DNA of 64,000 bases from Qipengyuania nanhaisediminis (GTDB lineage: Bacteria > Pseudomonadota > Alphaproteobacteria > Sphingomonadales > Sphingomonadaceae): assembly GCF_900115585.1 (NCBI RefSeq), contig NZ_FOWZ01000001.1, positions 951,461-1,015,460 on the forward strand. Reading direction: 5' to 3'. The position numbers and the translations under genes are program-made. This document shows, piece by piece, positions 31,640-39,739 of the stretch. Within the stretch, counting starts at the first letter, position 1; each line of letters opens with the position of its first letter. The notes beneath the pieces were generated by a model. It searched no databases. It was not told the DNA's origin and saw only the letters and a program-made list of their open reading frames with translations.

Positions 31640-32626
31640 CTACCAACCGGCGACGGGCCTGAAATCGTGCCGCGACCAGATGATCGGTTCCTGTGGCCCG
31701 CTCGGCCGGTTCCACAGCGCTTCGAAAAAAGCGGTCGTCACGTGCCAGCTTTTCTCCAGCCCGCCGACACGTACGCGCTTGTCCCAGGCCAGCTGGCCGC
31801 GGCTGAGCACCTTGCGCCCGATCGCGCCGTAGATGTTGGCCGCCGCAAGCACGGCCCAGCGCTGGCGGAAGCGCAGCTTCTTCGCGCCGAGCTTCGATGC
31901 CGCTTCGTGCTTTTCCATCAGCGCGATGAGGCGTGGCATCAGGCTGGCGAGCTTGAAGCGGTTTTCGGGAAGGGCATGTTCGCCCGCTTCCCAATCCAGT
32001 TCGGCCAGCCACGTCGCGGGCAGGTAGCAGCGTCCGGCCTCAGCATCCTCGGTAATGTCGCGCGCGATATTGGCGATCTGGAAGGCAAGGCCGAGGTCGC
32101 AGGCGCGGTCGAGCGTTTCCCCGTCATCCTTGGGCACGCCCATGATGACCGCCATCATGATGCCGACCGATCCGGCCACGTGATAGCAATATCGCATCAT
32201 GTCGGCCTCGGTACGCGGCTGCCAGCGGGTCGCGTCGAGCGCGAAGCCGCCGATCATGTCGTTCGCCATGTCCCAGTCGAGCCCGCACTCGTCGGCCACC
32301 AGGCCGAAGGCATCGAAGGCGAAGTCTGCCGTGGGCTGTTCGTCGAGCGCGCGCTTGGTCAGCACGCGGATCGCCTGGACGCGGTCTTCTGCGCTTTTCA
32401 AATCGCCCTGGTCGCCCAGCGGACCGCCCTTGTCCTGGTTGTCGGCGATGTCGTCGCACCGGCGGCACCAGGCGTAGAGAAGCCATGAGCGCTCGCGCGT
32501 CGTGCGGTCGAACAGTTTCGACGCGGCGGCAAAGCTGTGCGAACCTTCCGCGATCGCCTCATACGACTTGGCGACCAGAGCGGCACGCTCGCGCCCGCCA
32601 CCTGCACGCGCAGGAGTGACGCGCAA
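31640..32626 (-). CDS. crtB: Phytoene synthase
   Basis: Condenses two geranylgeranyl diphosphates to phytoene, the first carotenoid-specific step. The 328-aa chain carries both aspartate-rich motifs, CDDIAD and DITEDAEAGRCYLP, and an ARDITED-type helix. A TTG at 32626 is the only in-frame start; there is no strong ribosome site. It ends the crtY-crtI-LOG-crtB operon, 29 bases after the LOG gene. Confidence 0.93.
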   Translation of the reverse strand: MRVTPARAGGGRERAALVAKSYEAIAEGSHSFAAASKLFDRTTRERSWLLYAWCRRCDDIADNQDKGGPLGDQGDLKSAEDRVQAIRVLTKRALDEQPTADFAFDAFGLVADECGLDWDMANDMIGGFALDATRWQPRTEADMMRYCYHVAGSVGIMMAVIMGVPKDDGETLDRACDLGLAFQIANIARDITEDAEAGRCYLPATWLAELDWEAGEHALPENRFKLASLMPRLIALMEKHEAASKLGAKKLRFRQRWAVLAAANIYGAIGRKVLSRGQLAWDKRVRVGGLEKSWHVTTAFFEALWNRPSGPQEPIIWSRHDFRPVAGW

Positions 32627-32655
32627 ATTGCTCGTGGTAAGGGGGCGCTGCGCGC

Positions 32656-33237
32656 TCAGAGGTCTTCCGCCTTCATCTTGAAGATCGGGGTATGCGGCGA
32701 ATAGCTTTCCATCTGCTGAAGCAGGCCGCTTAACGAGGTGTCGTGCACGAGGATGCCCTGGTGCGTAGGCCGCACGAAGCCGACATCCGCCATCTTGCGG
32801 TTGAAGGCGATGAGTTCATCGTAAAAGCCGAATGCGTTGAGCAGGCCGACCGGGTTGGAATGATAGCCCAGTTGCGCCCAGCTCATCGCTTCCCACAGCT
32901 CGTCCATGGTGCCGACGCCGCCGGGAATGGTGATGAACCCGTCGCTGAGATCGGTGAAGCGCTGCTTTCGTTCATGCATCCCGCCAACAGTGTGGAGTTC
33001 GGTGCAATCGTGGTTGGCGACTTCGGAATTCGCCAGCGCGTCGGGGATGATCCCGATCACTTCGCCGCCCGCTTCGAGCGCGCCGCGCGCAGTCGCGCCC
33101 ATAAGGCCGAGCCTGCCGCCGCCATAGACGACGCCGATCCCGCGTTCGGCCAAGCCGGCGCCGACATCATAGGCAAGCTGGATGTAGCGCGGATCTTCAG
33201 GCGAAGCGGAACCGCAATAAACCGCTAGTCTCTTCAT
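32656..33237 (-). CDS. TIGR00730/LOG family nucleotide phosphoribohydrolase-like protein
   Basis: A 193-aa Rossmann-fold protein with the family signature PGGVGTMDELWE at about residue 105 and an N-terminal YCGSASPEDP. LOG enzymes release cytokinins or hydrolyse nucleotide 5'-monophosphates to base and ribose phosphate; many bacterial members are lysine-decarboxylase misannotations. It is translationally coupled to crtI (ATGA overlap) and followed by crtB, so it is embedded in the carotenoid operon. A direct link to carotenoid chemistry is not known to me. Confidence 0.85.
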   Translation of the reverse strand: MKRLAVYCGSASPEDPRYIQLAYDVGAGLAERGIGVVYGGGRLGLMGATARGALEAGGEVIGIIPDALANSEVANHDCTELHTVGGMHERKQRFTDLSDGFITIPGGVGTMDELWEAMSWAQLGYHSNPVGLLNAFGFYDELIAFNRKMADVGFVRPTHQGILVHDTSLSGLLQQMESYSPHTPIFKMKAEDL

Positions 33238-34775
33238 TTTTCGAGCAAATCCTCAACCATGAGCCCCGCGGTCGCCTTGGCGCTGCCGACCACGCCGGGG
33301 ATGCCGGCGCCCGGGTGCGTGCCTGCGCCCACGAGGTAGAAATTATCGATCACGTCGTCGCGATTGTGCCCGCGGAACCATGCGCTCTGCGTCAGCACAG
33401 GTTCGAGGCTGAAGGCGCTGCCCATATGGGCGTTTAGGTCCATCGCGAAATCGCGCGGCGCGTAGTGGAACTTGGTCTTGATCCGGCCATGGAGGTCCGG
33501 GATCAGGCGGCGCTCGACCTCGTCGAGGATGCGCTTTTCAAGGATCGGGCCCATCTCTTCCCAGTCGACCGAAAGCTTGCCCATGTGGGCGACGGGGACG
33601 AGCGCGTAAAAGGTGCTCATGCCTTCGGGCGCCATGCCGGGATCGGTCACGCTGGGGTGATGGAGGTAGATCGAGAAATCCTGCGGCAGGACGCCGTGAT
33701 CGTAAATGTCTTCCAGCAGACCCTTATAGCGCGGTCCGAACAGGATCATGTGATGCGGGATGCCCGGCCAGGTGCCCTCGATGCCGAAATGGACGACGAA
33801 GAGGCCCGGCGAAAAGCTCTTTCGCGACAGCGACTTGGCGTAGCTCTTGCCGCGTTTCGTTTCGCCCAGCAGGTCCTTGTAGCTGTGCATGATGTCGGCA
33901 TTGCTGGCGACCGCGTCGAAGCGCTCCTTCCAGCCCGAATGGGTTTCTACCTCGCTGGCCCGGTTGCCCAGCGTGTGCACCTGGACGACGGGATCATGGA
34001 GGCGCACGGTGCCGCCGATCCGCTCGAAATGTTTCACCATGGCAGCAATCAGCCGGTTGGTGCCGCCCTTGGCCCACCAGACACCGCCGTCCTTTTCCAG
34101 CTTGTGAATGAGGGCGTAGATGCTGCTGGTCTTCATCGGGTTGCCGCCGACGAGAAGGGTGTGGAAGCTCAGCGCCTCGCGCAGTTTCTCGTTTTCGACA
34201 TAGCTCGACACCATGGAATAGACGCTGCGCCACGCCTGCTTCTTGGCCAGCGCGGGCGCGGCCTTGAGCATCGACTTGAAGTCGAGGAAGGGCTTGTGGC
34301 CCAGCTTGACGTAGCCTTCCTCGTAGACGCCTGCCGAATATTCGAGGAAGCGTTGGTACCCGGCGACGTCCGCAGGATTGAGCTGCGCGATTTCGCCGAA
34401 CAATTGCTCTTCGTCGTTGGAATAGTCGAAGTTCGTCCCGTCGGGCCAGTTGAGCCGGTAGAAGGGCATGACCGGCATGATCTCGATGTCGTCGGCCATG
34501 TCGTGACCGCTCAAGGCCCACAATTCGCGCAGGCAGTCGGGATCGGTGATGACGGTGGGGCCGGCGTCGAAGGTGAAGCCGTCCTTTTCCCAGTAGTATG
34601 CGCGGCCACCCGGTTTGTCGCGCGCCTCGATTACCGTGGTTGCGATGCCTGCCGACTGGAGGCGGATCGCGAGCGCAAGACCGCCGAAACCCGAACCGAT
34701 CACGCAGGCGGTGCGGCCCGTGTGCGGTATCTCGGTAGCGTCGGAAGGGGCGGGAGGTGTCGTCTCGGCGTTCAT
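33234..34775 (-). CDS. crtI: Phytoene desaturase
   Basis: A 513-aa FAD enzyme introducing four double bonds into phytoene to make lycopene. The N-terminal dinucleotide motif is GSGFGGLALAIRLQ and the C-terminal signature is VGAGTHPGAGIPG with VVGSAKAT. These mark the bacterial CrtI family rather than plant-type desaturases. It overlaps crtY and the LOG gene by four bases at each end, giving a tight operon. Confidence 0.95.
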   Translation of the reverse strand: MNAETTPPAPSDATEIPHTGRTACVIGSGFGGLALAIRLQSAGIATTVIEARDKPGGRAYYWEKDGFTFDAGPTVITDPDCLRELWALSGHDMADDIEIMPVMPFYRLNWPDGTNFDYSNDEEQLFGEIAQLNPADVAGYQRFLEYSAGVYEEGYVKLGHKPFLDFKSMLKAAPALAKKQAWRSVYSMVSSYVENEKLREALSFHTLLVGGNPMKTSSIYALIHKLEKDGGVWWAKGGTNRLIAAMVKHFERIGGTVRLHDPVVQVHTLGNRASEVETHSGWKERFDAVASNADIMHSYKDLLGETKRGKSYAKSLSRKSFSPGLFVVHFGIEGTWPGIPHHMILFGPRYKGLLEDIYDHGVLPQDFSIYLHHPSVTDPGMAPEGMSTFYALVPVAHMGKLSVDWEEMGPILEKRILDEVERRLIPDLHGRIKTKFHYAPRDFAMDLNAHMGSAFSLEPVLTQSAWFRGHNRDDVIDNFYLVGAGTHPGAGIPGVVGSAKATAGLMVEDLLEK

Positions 34776-35956
34776 CGATGGTTCTCATGGACGAGCGGCG
34801 CGCCCTTGCCAAGCAAGGCCGTTACCGCGCGGGAAATTGGAACGGGCGGTTTGCCCGAGAGGATGCGCAGCTTGTCGAAGCGGGTCGAGCGTGCGGCATA
34901 GAACCGCTCGATCAAAGGCTCCGGCAGTCGATAGAAGCGCTCGAACACACGGTATCGTTCCTCCGGAATGGCCGCATCGAACAGCATTTTTCCAAGCAGG
35001 CGATAGAAACGGGTGGCGCGCCAGTGGTCATGCGCGCGTTTCTCGACGAAATCGGCGAGTTCTGGGCCAGGCAAATGGGCCGCCCCGGCAATTGCCAGCG
35101 CGTTCGCAGCGGCGACCGGCATGGTGTAGCTGGTGAGCGGATGGACGAACCCGCCGCGAGCGCCTGCCAGCGCCACGCCGGGCTGCTGGAGTGAAGCGCG
35201 ATAAGCGGCAAAATCGCCGCCGGTGATGACGGGCAGGACGCCGGTTTCCTCGTGGATCACCTCAGCGCTCCAGTCCTTGGACGTGGCATATTCTTCGATC
35301 CGCCGCGCCAGCATTTCCCGGTCGAGAACCGGACTGTCGGCGTAATAGGTGTCCTCGACGAAAATCTCGTCCTCGCCGAGCGGGAGCAGGTAGATGAAAC
35401 GGTAGGCGCCGGGCTGGTCGACCGTCGCATCCATGATGACGGGACGCTCGATCCCGTGCGGTTCCCGGGTACGAAGGTGCTGGCCGAGGAAGACCTGCCA
35501 GCCACCGGCAAGATGCTCGCTCGGCACGGCATCGCGGCAATCGATTACGGCACGGGCCTCGATATCGGGCCTGCCGCCGACCTCCACCCGGTCCGCGGCG
35601 AGGCCGGTCGCGCGCGTCCCGGTGAAGATCGCATCCTGCGGCAATTGGCGGCGCAGGTGCGCATCGAAATCGCGGCTGTCGAGGGAGCGGTAATTGGCGG
35701 CCAGCTGGCGCGTGTGGGCCGGAAACCGCACTTCGTTGCCACCGGTCCAGCTTGTCGCCGTGAAGCCGGAAAGCAGGTCCGTCGCCTCGGGGCCGAGATC
35801 GTGTTCGAACCAGCTCCAGCGATGATTGCCGCCGAAACTCTCGCCCGCTTCCACGAGTGCGATACGCATGGCGGGATGCGCACGATGGATGGAGAGCGCG
35901 GTGAGGCCCCCGGCCAGTCCGCCGCCGACAATGGCAATATCGTATTCGCGCCCCAT
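34772..35956 (-). CDS. crtY: Lycopene beta-cyclase
   Basis: Cyclises both ends of lycopene to beta-carotene. The 394-aa chain has the FAD motif IVGGGLAGGLTAL and the CrtY blocks EDTYYAD and GGFVHPLTSYTMP. Start at ATG 35956 is preferred; an in-frame GTG at 35965 is the alternative. It is first in the operon and divergent from a MipA/OmpV gene across 124 bases. No crtZ hydroxylase or later genes are in the window, so the final pigment is unknown. Confidence 0.93.
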   Translation of the reverse strand: MGREYDIAIVGGGLAGGLTALSIHRAHPAMRIALVEAGESFGGNHRWSWFEHDLGPEATDLLSGFTATSWTGGNEVRFPAHTRQLAANYRSLDSRDFDAHLRRQLPQDAIFTGTRATGLAADRVEVGGRPDIEARAVIDCRDAVPSEHLAGGWQVFLGQHLRTREPHGIERPVIMDATVDQPGAYRFIYLLPLGEDEIFVEDTYYADSPVLDREMLARRIEEYATSKDWSAEVIHEETGVLPVITGGDFAAYRASLQQPGVALAGARGGFVHPLTSYTMPVAAANALAIAGAAHLPGPELADFVEKRAHDHWRATRFYRLLGKMLFDAAIPEERYRVFERFYRLPEPLIERFYAARSTRFDKLRILSGKPPVPISRAVTALLGKGAPLVHENHR

Positions 35957-36023
35957 GGGGACCACCGCTTACGTCCCGTGGCCGTGCGCGGCAATCGGTT
36001 TTGCCCGACACGGCAGTGTTCGT

Positions 36024-36048
36024 GGAACGCCTGCGGGACACGGTCGTT
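36024..36048 (+). promoter_or_regulatory. EcfG-type general-stress promoter upstream of MipA/OmpV gene
   Basis: GGAAC, 16 bases, then CGTT: an exact match to the consensus of the alphaproteobacterial general stress sigma factor EcfG. It is oriented with the MipA gene, 33 bases before its ATG, leaving a short leader. The presence of ecfG in this genome is assumed from taxonomy. Confidence 0.65.
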
Positions 36049-36080
36049 TGGCGGACAAGGGCAATTCGAGGGAAATTCCA

Positions 36081-36965
36081 ATGAAATACGTCGCAATCCT
36101 TGGCGCAGCCGGTCTGGGCCTGTGTGCCGCAGCTCCTTTGGCAGCGCAGGACTATGCCGAGGTCGAAGGTGCGCCCGGCGGGCCGCCATCCACCGTTTTC
36201 GACGGCGATTTCCTGAGCGTTGGCGTGGGTGTCGGCTACAATGCGAGCTATTCCGGCAGCGACGATTACAACATAAATATCCTGCCGATCGTGCAGGGTT
36301 CTGTCTGGGGCATCGACATCAATCCGCGCCCGGCGGGCCTTGCGCTCGACCTCATCCCCGATGCCGACGATGCGACGGTCAATTTCTCCGCCGGACCCAT
36401 GTTCCGACTGCGCAGCGACCGCGTCGATGCAGAGGATATCAACGACGATATCGTCGCAGCCTACGGCGAACTCGACCGTGCGGTCGAAATCGGCGGAAGT
36501 TTCGGCGTGTCATTTCCCAAGGTGCTCAACCCGTTCGACAGCCTGAGCGTCAATGTCGACGCGACCTGGGACGTCGCCGGCGCGCATGAGGGCATGACGA
36601 TCAGCCCCTCGATCACCTATTTCACGCCGCTCAGCCGCGCGACGGCCGCCTCGCTGACGCTCAGCACCAGCTTCATCGACGACGACTTCGCGGATTACTA
36701 TTATTCGGTGCCCGACGTGAATGCGGCGTTGCCCGATGCGGATCTGCTTCCCGGTTTCCAGGCAGAAGGCGGGATGCAAAGCTACGGGATAAACCTTTTC
36801 CTCGCCCATGACCTGAGCGGCGATGTCACCGATGGCGCGCTTTCCATCATTGGGATCGGCGGCTGGTCGAAGCTGGTCAATGACGCTGCCGACACGCCGT
36901 TTACGAGCATTCGCGGCGATAACGACCAGTATTTCGTGGCTCTGGGCGTGGGCTACACCTTCTAG
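36081..36965 (+). CDS. MipA/OmpV family outer-membrane protein
   Basis: A 294-aa precursor with a signal peptide (KYVAILGAAGLGLCAAAPLAAQ) and then a series of amphipathic beta strands ending in VGYTF; a terminal aromatic residue is typical of outer-membrane barrels. MipA/OmpV proteins are associated with murein synthesis scaffolds and with osmoporin-like functions. ATG at 36081 follows GAGGGAAA. The probable EcfG promoter suggests stress induction. Its stop overlaps that of the next, convergent gene by four bases. Confidence 0.88.
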   Translation: MKYVAILGAAGLGLCAAAPLAAQDYAEVEGAPGGPPSTVFDGDFLSVGVGVGYNASYSGSDDYNINILPIVQGSVWGIDINPRPAGLALDLIPDADDATVNFSAGPMFRLRSDRVDAEDINDDIVAAYGELDRAVEIGGSFGVSFPKVLNPFDSLSVNVDATWDVAGAHEGMTISPSITYFTPLSRATAASLTLSTSFIDDDFADYYYSVPDVNAALPDADLLPGFQAEGGMQSYGINLFLAHDLSGDVTDGALSIIGIGGWSKLVNDAADTPFTSIRGDNDQYFVALGVGYTF

Positions 36966-37483
36966 GATCTACGCTCTGCAGCAAGGCGGTTGTGCTTTTC
37001 GGCCAGCGCCTGCGCCCGCTCTATCCGCTCGCGGAACTTGCCTTCGAAGGGATCGCCTGCGGAGATCGCTTTCGTGCGCACACCCGCGATGTCGAGACCG
37101 TAGAGCTTGTCGTTTGTGCCCATATAGGCCTTGGCCGGCACGCCTTCGCCGCCGAGGTCGTCCAGCAGGTGCTCGATGCCGGAAGTGCTGACACTCACCA
37201 GCCATTCGCCATAGCTGGTGGCGAACAACACATAGACGCTGCCATCGTCTCCGGTCGGCGTGTGAAACAGCCGCGCGGTGCCCTTGCGCTCTCGTCCGCC
37301 CGCATAGGCGCGCCTGCGCTGGATACCCAGCCAGATGTTATAGATGCCGGCCCAGACCAGGATCGCCCCGAAGAGGACGAAGATCACGCCGAGGAAAGTC
37401 GGGATTTCCTCAAGGTCGGGAAACATGCCGAGACCGGCCGCGATCATGGCCAATCCGATGACGATGGTCACTAATCCGATCAT
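36962..37483 (-). CDS. Uncharacterised membrane protein, two N-terminal helices
   Basis: 173 aa. Two transmembrane helices (LVTIVIGLAMIAAGLGMF and FLGVIFVLFGAILVWAGIYN) are followed by a soluble domain with VLFATSYGEWLV, GTNDKLYGLD and a C-terminal charged helix. No family recognised. The ATG at 37483 lies inside a perfect inverted repeat at 37482-37520, which could hide start and ribosome site in the mRNA. A TTG at 37501 would add six residues and is the alternative. Confidence 0.65.
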   Translation of the reverse strand: MIGLVTIVIGLAMIAAGLGMFPDLEEIPTFLGVIFVLFGAILVWAGIYNIWLGIQRRRAYAGGRERKGTARLFHTPTGDDGSVYVLFATSYGEWLVSVSTSGIEHLLDDLGGEGVPAKAYMGTNDKLYGLDIAGVRTKAISAGDPFEGKFRERIERAQALAEKHNRLAAERRS

Positions 37484-37520
37484 GGCCTGCCAACTCCGCA
37501 ACTTGAAGTTGGCAGGCCAT
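37482..37520. repeat. 14-bp perfect inverted repeat overlapping a start codon
   Basis: ATGGCCTGCCAACT and its exact complement AGTTGGCAGGCCAT are separated by 11 bases. On the minus strand the second arm ends with the AT of the start codon at 37483, and the GGAG that could serve as ribosome site is at the loop edge. It also lies 36 bases downstream of the S9 peptidase stop on the same strand, so it could instead act as a transcript-end hairpin; there is no T-run. Confidence 0.8.
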
Positions 37521-37535
37521 TAGCACGATCGGGTT

Positions 37536-37553
37536 AAGGCTTTCGCCTTTTTT
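37536..37553 (+). terminator. Rho-independent terminator reading on the plus strand
   Basis: AAGGC-TTTC-GCCTT followed directly by further Ts (six in a row at 37548-37553). It would stop plus-strand transcription that passes through the convergent membrane gene, for example from MipA, and so limit antisense transcription into the S9 peptidase gene. The five-pair stem is short. Confidence 0.5.
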
Positions 37554-37556
37554 CGG

Positions 37557-39617
37557 TCAGTCGCCCTTCGAGGCGGTGCCGACAGTGCCGTCGGCAAGCT
37601 CGGGACGGCTGTCGGGCATGGCCGCGTCGCGGTCGCCCGTCTTCAGGTAGGTGTCGAACCAGCGCATCATGCGCAGGTTGTAGTCGTAGCGTGCGGCTGC
37701 CTTGCGGTTGCCGTGGCCTTCACCCGGATAGAGCACCAGGCGTACCGGCACGTCTGGCTTGCGCACCTTCATCGAGCGGTAGAGCTCGTAGCTCTGGCTG
37801 GGCGCGACGCGCGTGTCTTCCGCGCCATGCATGATCAGTAGCGGCGTATTGGCCTTGTCGACGTGATAGATCGGCGAGACTTCGAGCATCTTCTGCCAGT
37901 CGTCCCACGGCCAGGCGCGGCTGTGCACATTGTACATCTCATACGGAATGTCGGTCGTGCCGAACTTCGAGATCTGGTTCGAAATGCCGACGAACATCAC
38001 GCCCGCCACGAACTCGTCGCTGAAATAGGTCGAGGTCCATGCGGTCGCATAACCGCCATAGGAACCGCCGGTCACGCCGACGCGGTCGGCATCGGCCACG
38101 CCCGCTTCGACAAGCGCGCGCTTCGCATCGACGAGATCGGTGAACTCGGGATCGGTATAGCGGCCCTGGTGCTGCTTGGAGAAGGCCGTGCCGTAGCCGG
38201 TCGATCCGCGATAGTTGGGCAGGAAGACCGCATAGCCCTGGCCTGCGGCGACCTGGCCCGGCTTGGAGTAGGCGGTCTGCCAGCCATTGCTGTCATGCGC
38301 TTCGGGGCCGCCGTGGACGTTCAGGATCAGCGGAGCGCCGCCGCGAGGGGCGCCGCCGACCGGCTCGATCAGGACGCCTTCGACCTGCTGGCCGTCACGC
38401 GCGGTGAAGGTGAATGCCCGCTGTTCGCCGAAATCGATTTCGGACAGCCAGCTGTTGTGCTGCGTCCAGCGCTGGAATGCGCCGTTGTTCCACACGAACA
38501 GTTCGGTCGGGTGCTTCGGGCTGCTCGCCTCGACGGCGATGACATTGCCGCCGGCTTCGACGCTGCTGAGGACCAGCGCGCCGCCATCATGTTCCTCGGC
38601 GACGGTGCCATCGGCGTTGTAGACGCGCAGCGAAGACTGCACGCCTTTATGGATGACTGCGGCAAGGCGGCCGTCGGCAAGCCATTCGGCATCGACGGCT
38701 GCTTCTGCAGCACCGGCGTTGAGCGCGCGGTAGTTACCCGTTGTCACGTCGACGAGGTGCAGCGTCGTGTCGGCGGGGTCATTCATGTCGACACCCGCGA
38801 TCATGGACAGCTGCGTGCCGTCGGGCGAAATCTCGATATCGCCGAGCTTGCCCGGCGTTTCGACCACGTTGAGCACCTTGCCGCTGGTAAGGTCGATGAT
38901 GTGCGCGCGCTTCGAGGTGTATTCGTCGTCGATCTGCGGCGTGGGTGCGCTTTCGACGACGCCGGTCGTGCCGTTCGGCGCGACGTGGAAGCCGCTGACA
39001 TAGCCCGGGATGGTCAGTTCGGTCGGCTCGGCATCGACTTCGCCGCCGACCTTGGCTGCGAACAGGCGGTTGAGGCGTGCCTCTTCTTCATAAACGATCG
39101 CGTTGAAGCCGGCCTTGGACTGCTTTTCGCGGTCCTTGTCGTCTTCTGCCGAAGCCAGCATCCAGATCGCCGAGCCGTCCGGTGCCCAGGCATAGGACCG
39201 CACGCTGGCGTCCTTTACCGCGGCGAGCTTGCGGTGCGCGCCGCCGTCTACCGGGATGCCCCAGACCGCGCGGTCCTCGTCCTCGTCTGCCCAGACGAAG
39301 CTGATCATGCGGCCGTCGGGCGAAAAGGCGATGCCCGACACGCTCATGTCTTCGGGCAGGAATTCGCGCGCATTGGCAGGGCCATAGGCGACGTTCAACT
39401 GCTGCGTGGTGGAACCGTTTTCCTCGCCTTCGGTCACGTCGGGAAGGCTGGCGGTGGTGTAGGCGATGCGGCTGCCATCGGGCGAAACGGCGACCGTGCC
39501 GACGCTTTCGAGCGCGGCGACGTCTTCGGGCGTCATCGGGCGCGCCTGCGCCTGTGCGGAAATGGAAGCTGTGGCAAGCAGGCCGGTGGCAACTGCAAGG
39601 CGACGAAGGGTAATCAA
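37557..39617 (-). CDS. S9 family prolyl oligopeptidase-like peptidase, secreted
   Basis: A 686-aa precursor with signal peptide TLRRLAVATGLLATASISAQA. Residues about 40-400 are a WD40-type propeller (repeated SPDG motifs), and about 430-680 an alpha/beta hydrolase. The triad is visible: Ser519 in GGSYGG, Asp in HGAEDTR and His in GEGHGN. Such enzymes cleave short peptides or acyl-amino acids. The TTG start at 39617 has GGAGAG upstream and yields the signal peptide; ATG-initiated frames further upstream do not. Divergent from the amidohydrolase gene. Confidence 0.9.
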   Translation of the reverse strand: MITLRRLAVATGLLATASISAQAQARPMTPEDVAALESVGTVAVSPDGSRIAYTTASLPDVTEGEENGSTTQQLNVAYGPANAREFLPEDMSVSGIAFSPDGRMISFVWADEDEDRAVWGIPVDGGAHRKLAAVKDASVRSYAWAPDGSAIWMLASAEDDKDREKQSKAGFNAIVYEEEARLNRLFAAKVGGEVDAEPTELTIPGYVSGFHVAPNGTTGVVESAPTPQIDDEYTSKRAHIIDLTSGKVLNVVETPGKLGDIEISPDGTQLSMIAGVDMNDPADTTLHLVDVTTGNYRALNAGAAEAAVDAEWLADGRLAAVIHKGVQSSLRVYNADGTVAEEHDGGALVLSSVEAGGNVIAVEASSPKHPTELFVWNNGAFQRWTQHNSWLSEIDFGEQRAFTFTARDGQQVEGVLIEPVGGAPRGGAPLILNVHGGPEAHDSNGWQTAYSKPGQVAAGQGYAVFLPNYRGSTGYGTAFSKQHQGRYTDPEFTDLVDAKRALVEAGVADADRVGVTGGSYGGYATAWTSTYFSDEFVAGVMFVGISNQISKFGTTDIPYEMYNVHSRAWPWDDWQKMLEVSPIYHVDKANTPLLIMHGAEDTRVAPSQSYELYRSMKVRKPDVPVRLVLYPGEGHGNRKAAARYDYNLRMMRWFDTYLKTGDRDAAMPDSRPELADGTVGTASKGD

Positions 39618-39739
39618 GATGTTCTCTCCTGCAAGAATCTTCTGCCCGGCTACATAGCGATAGCGCGGCGAAGGGCAAACCGGGGCTTGTCGGCGGCGGG
39701 TCGTGCAGGCATCACGGGCCAGCAAGAGGAGAGGAATTC

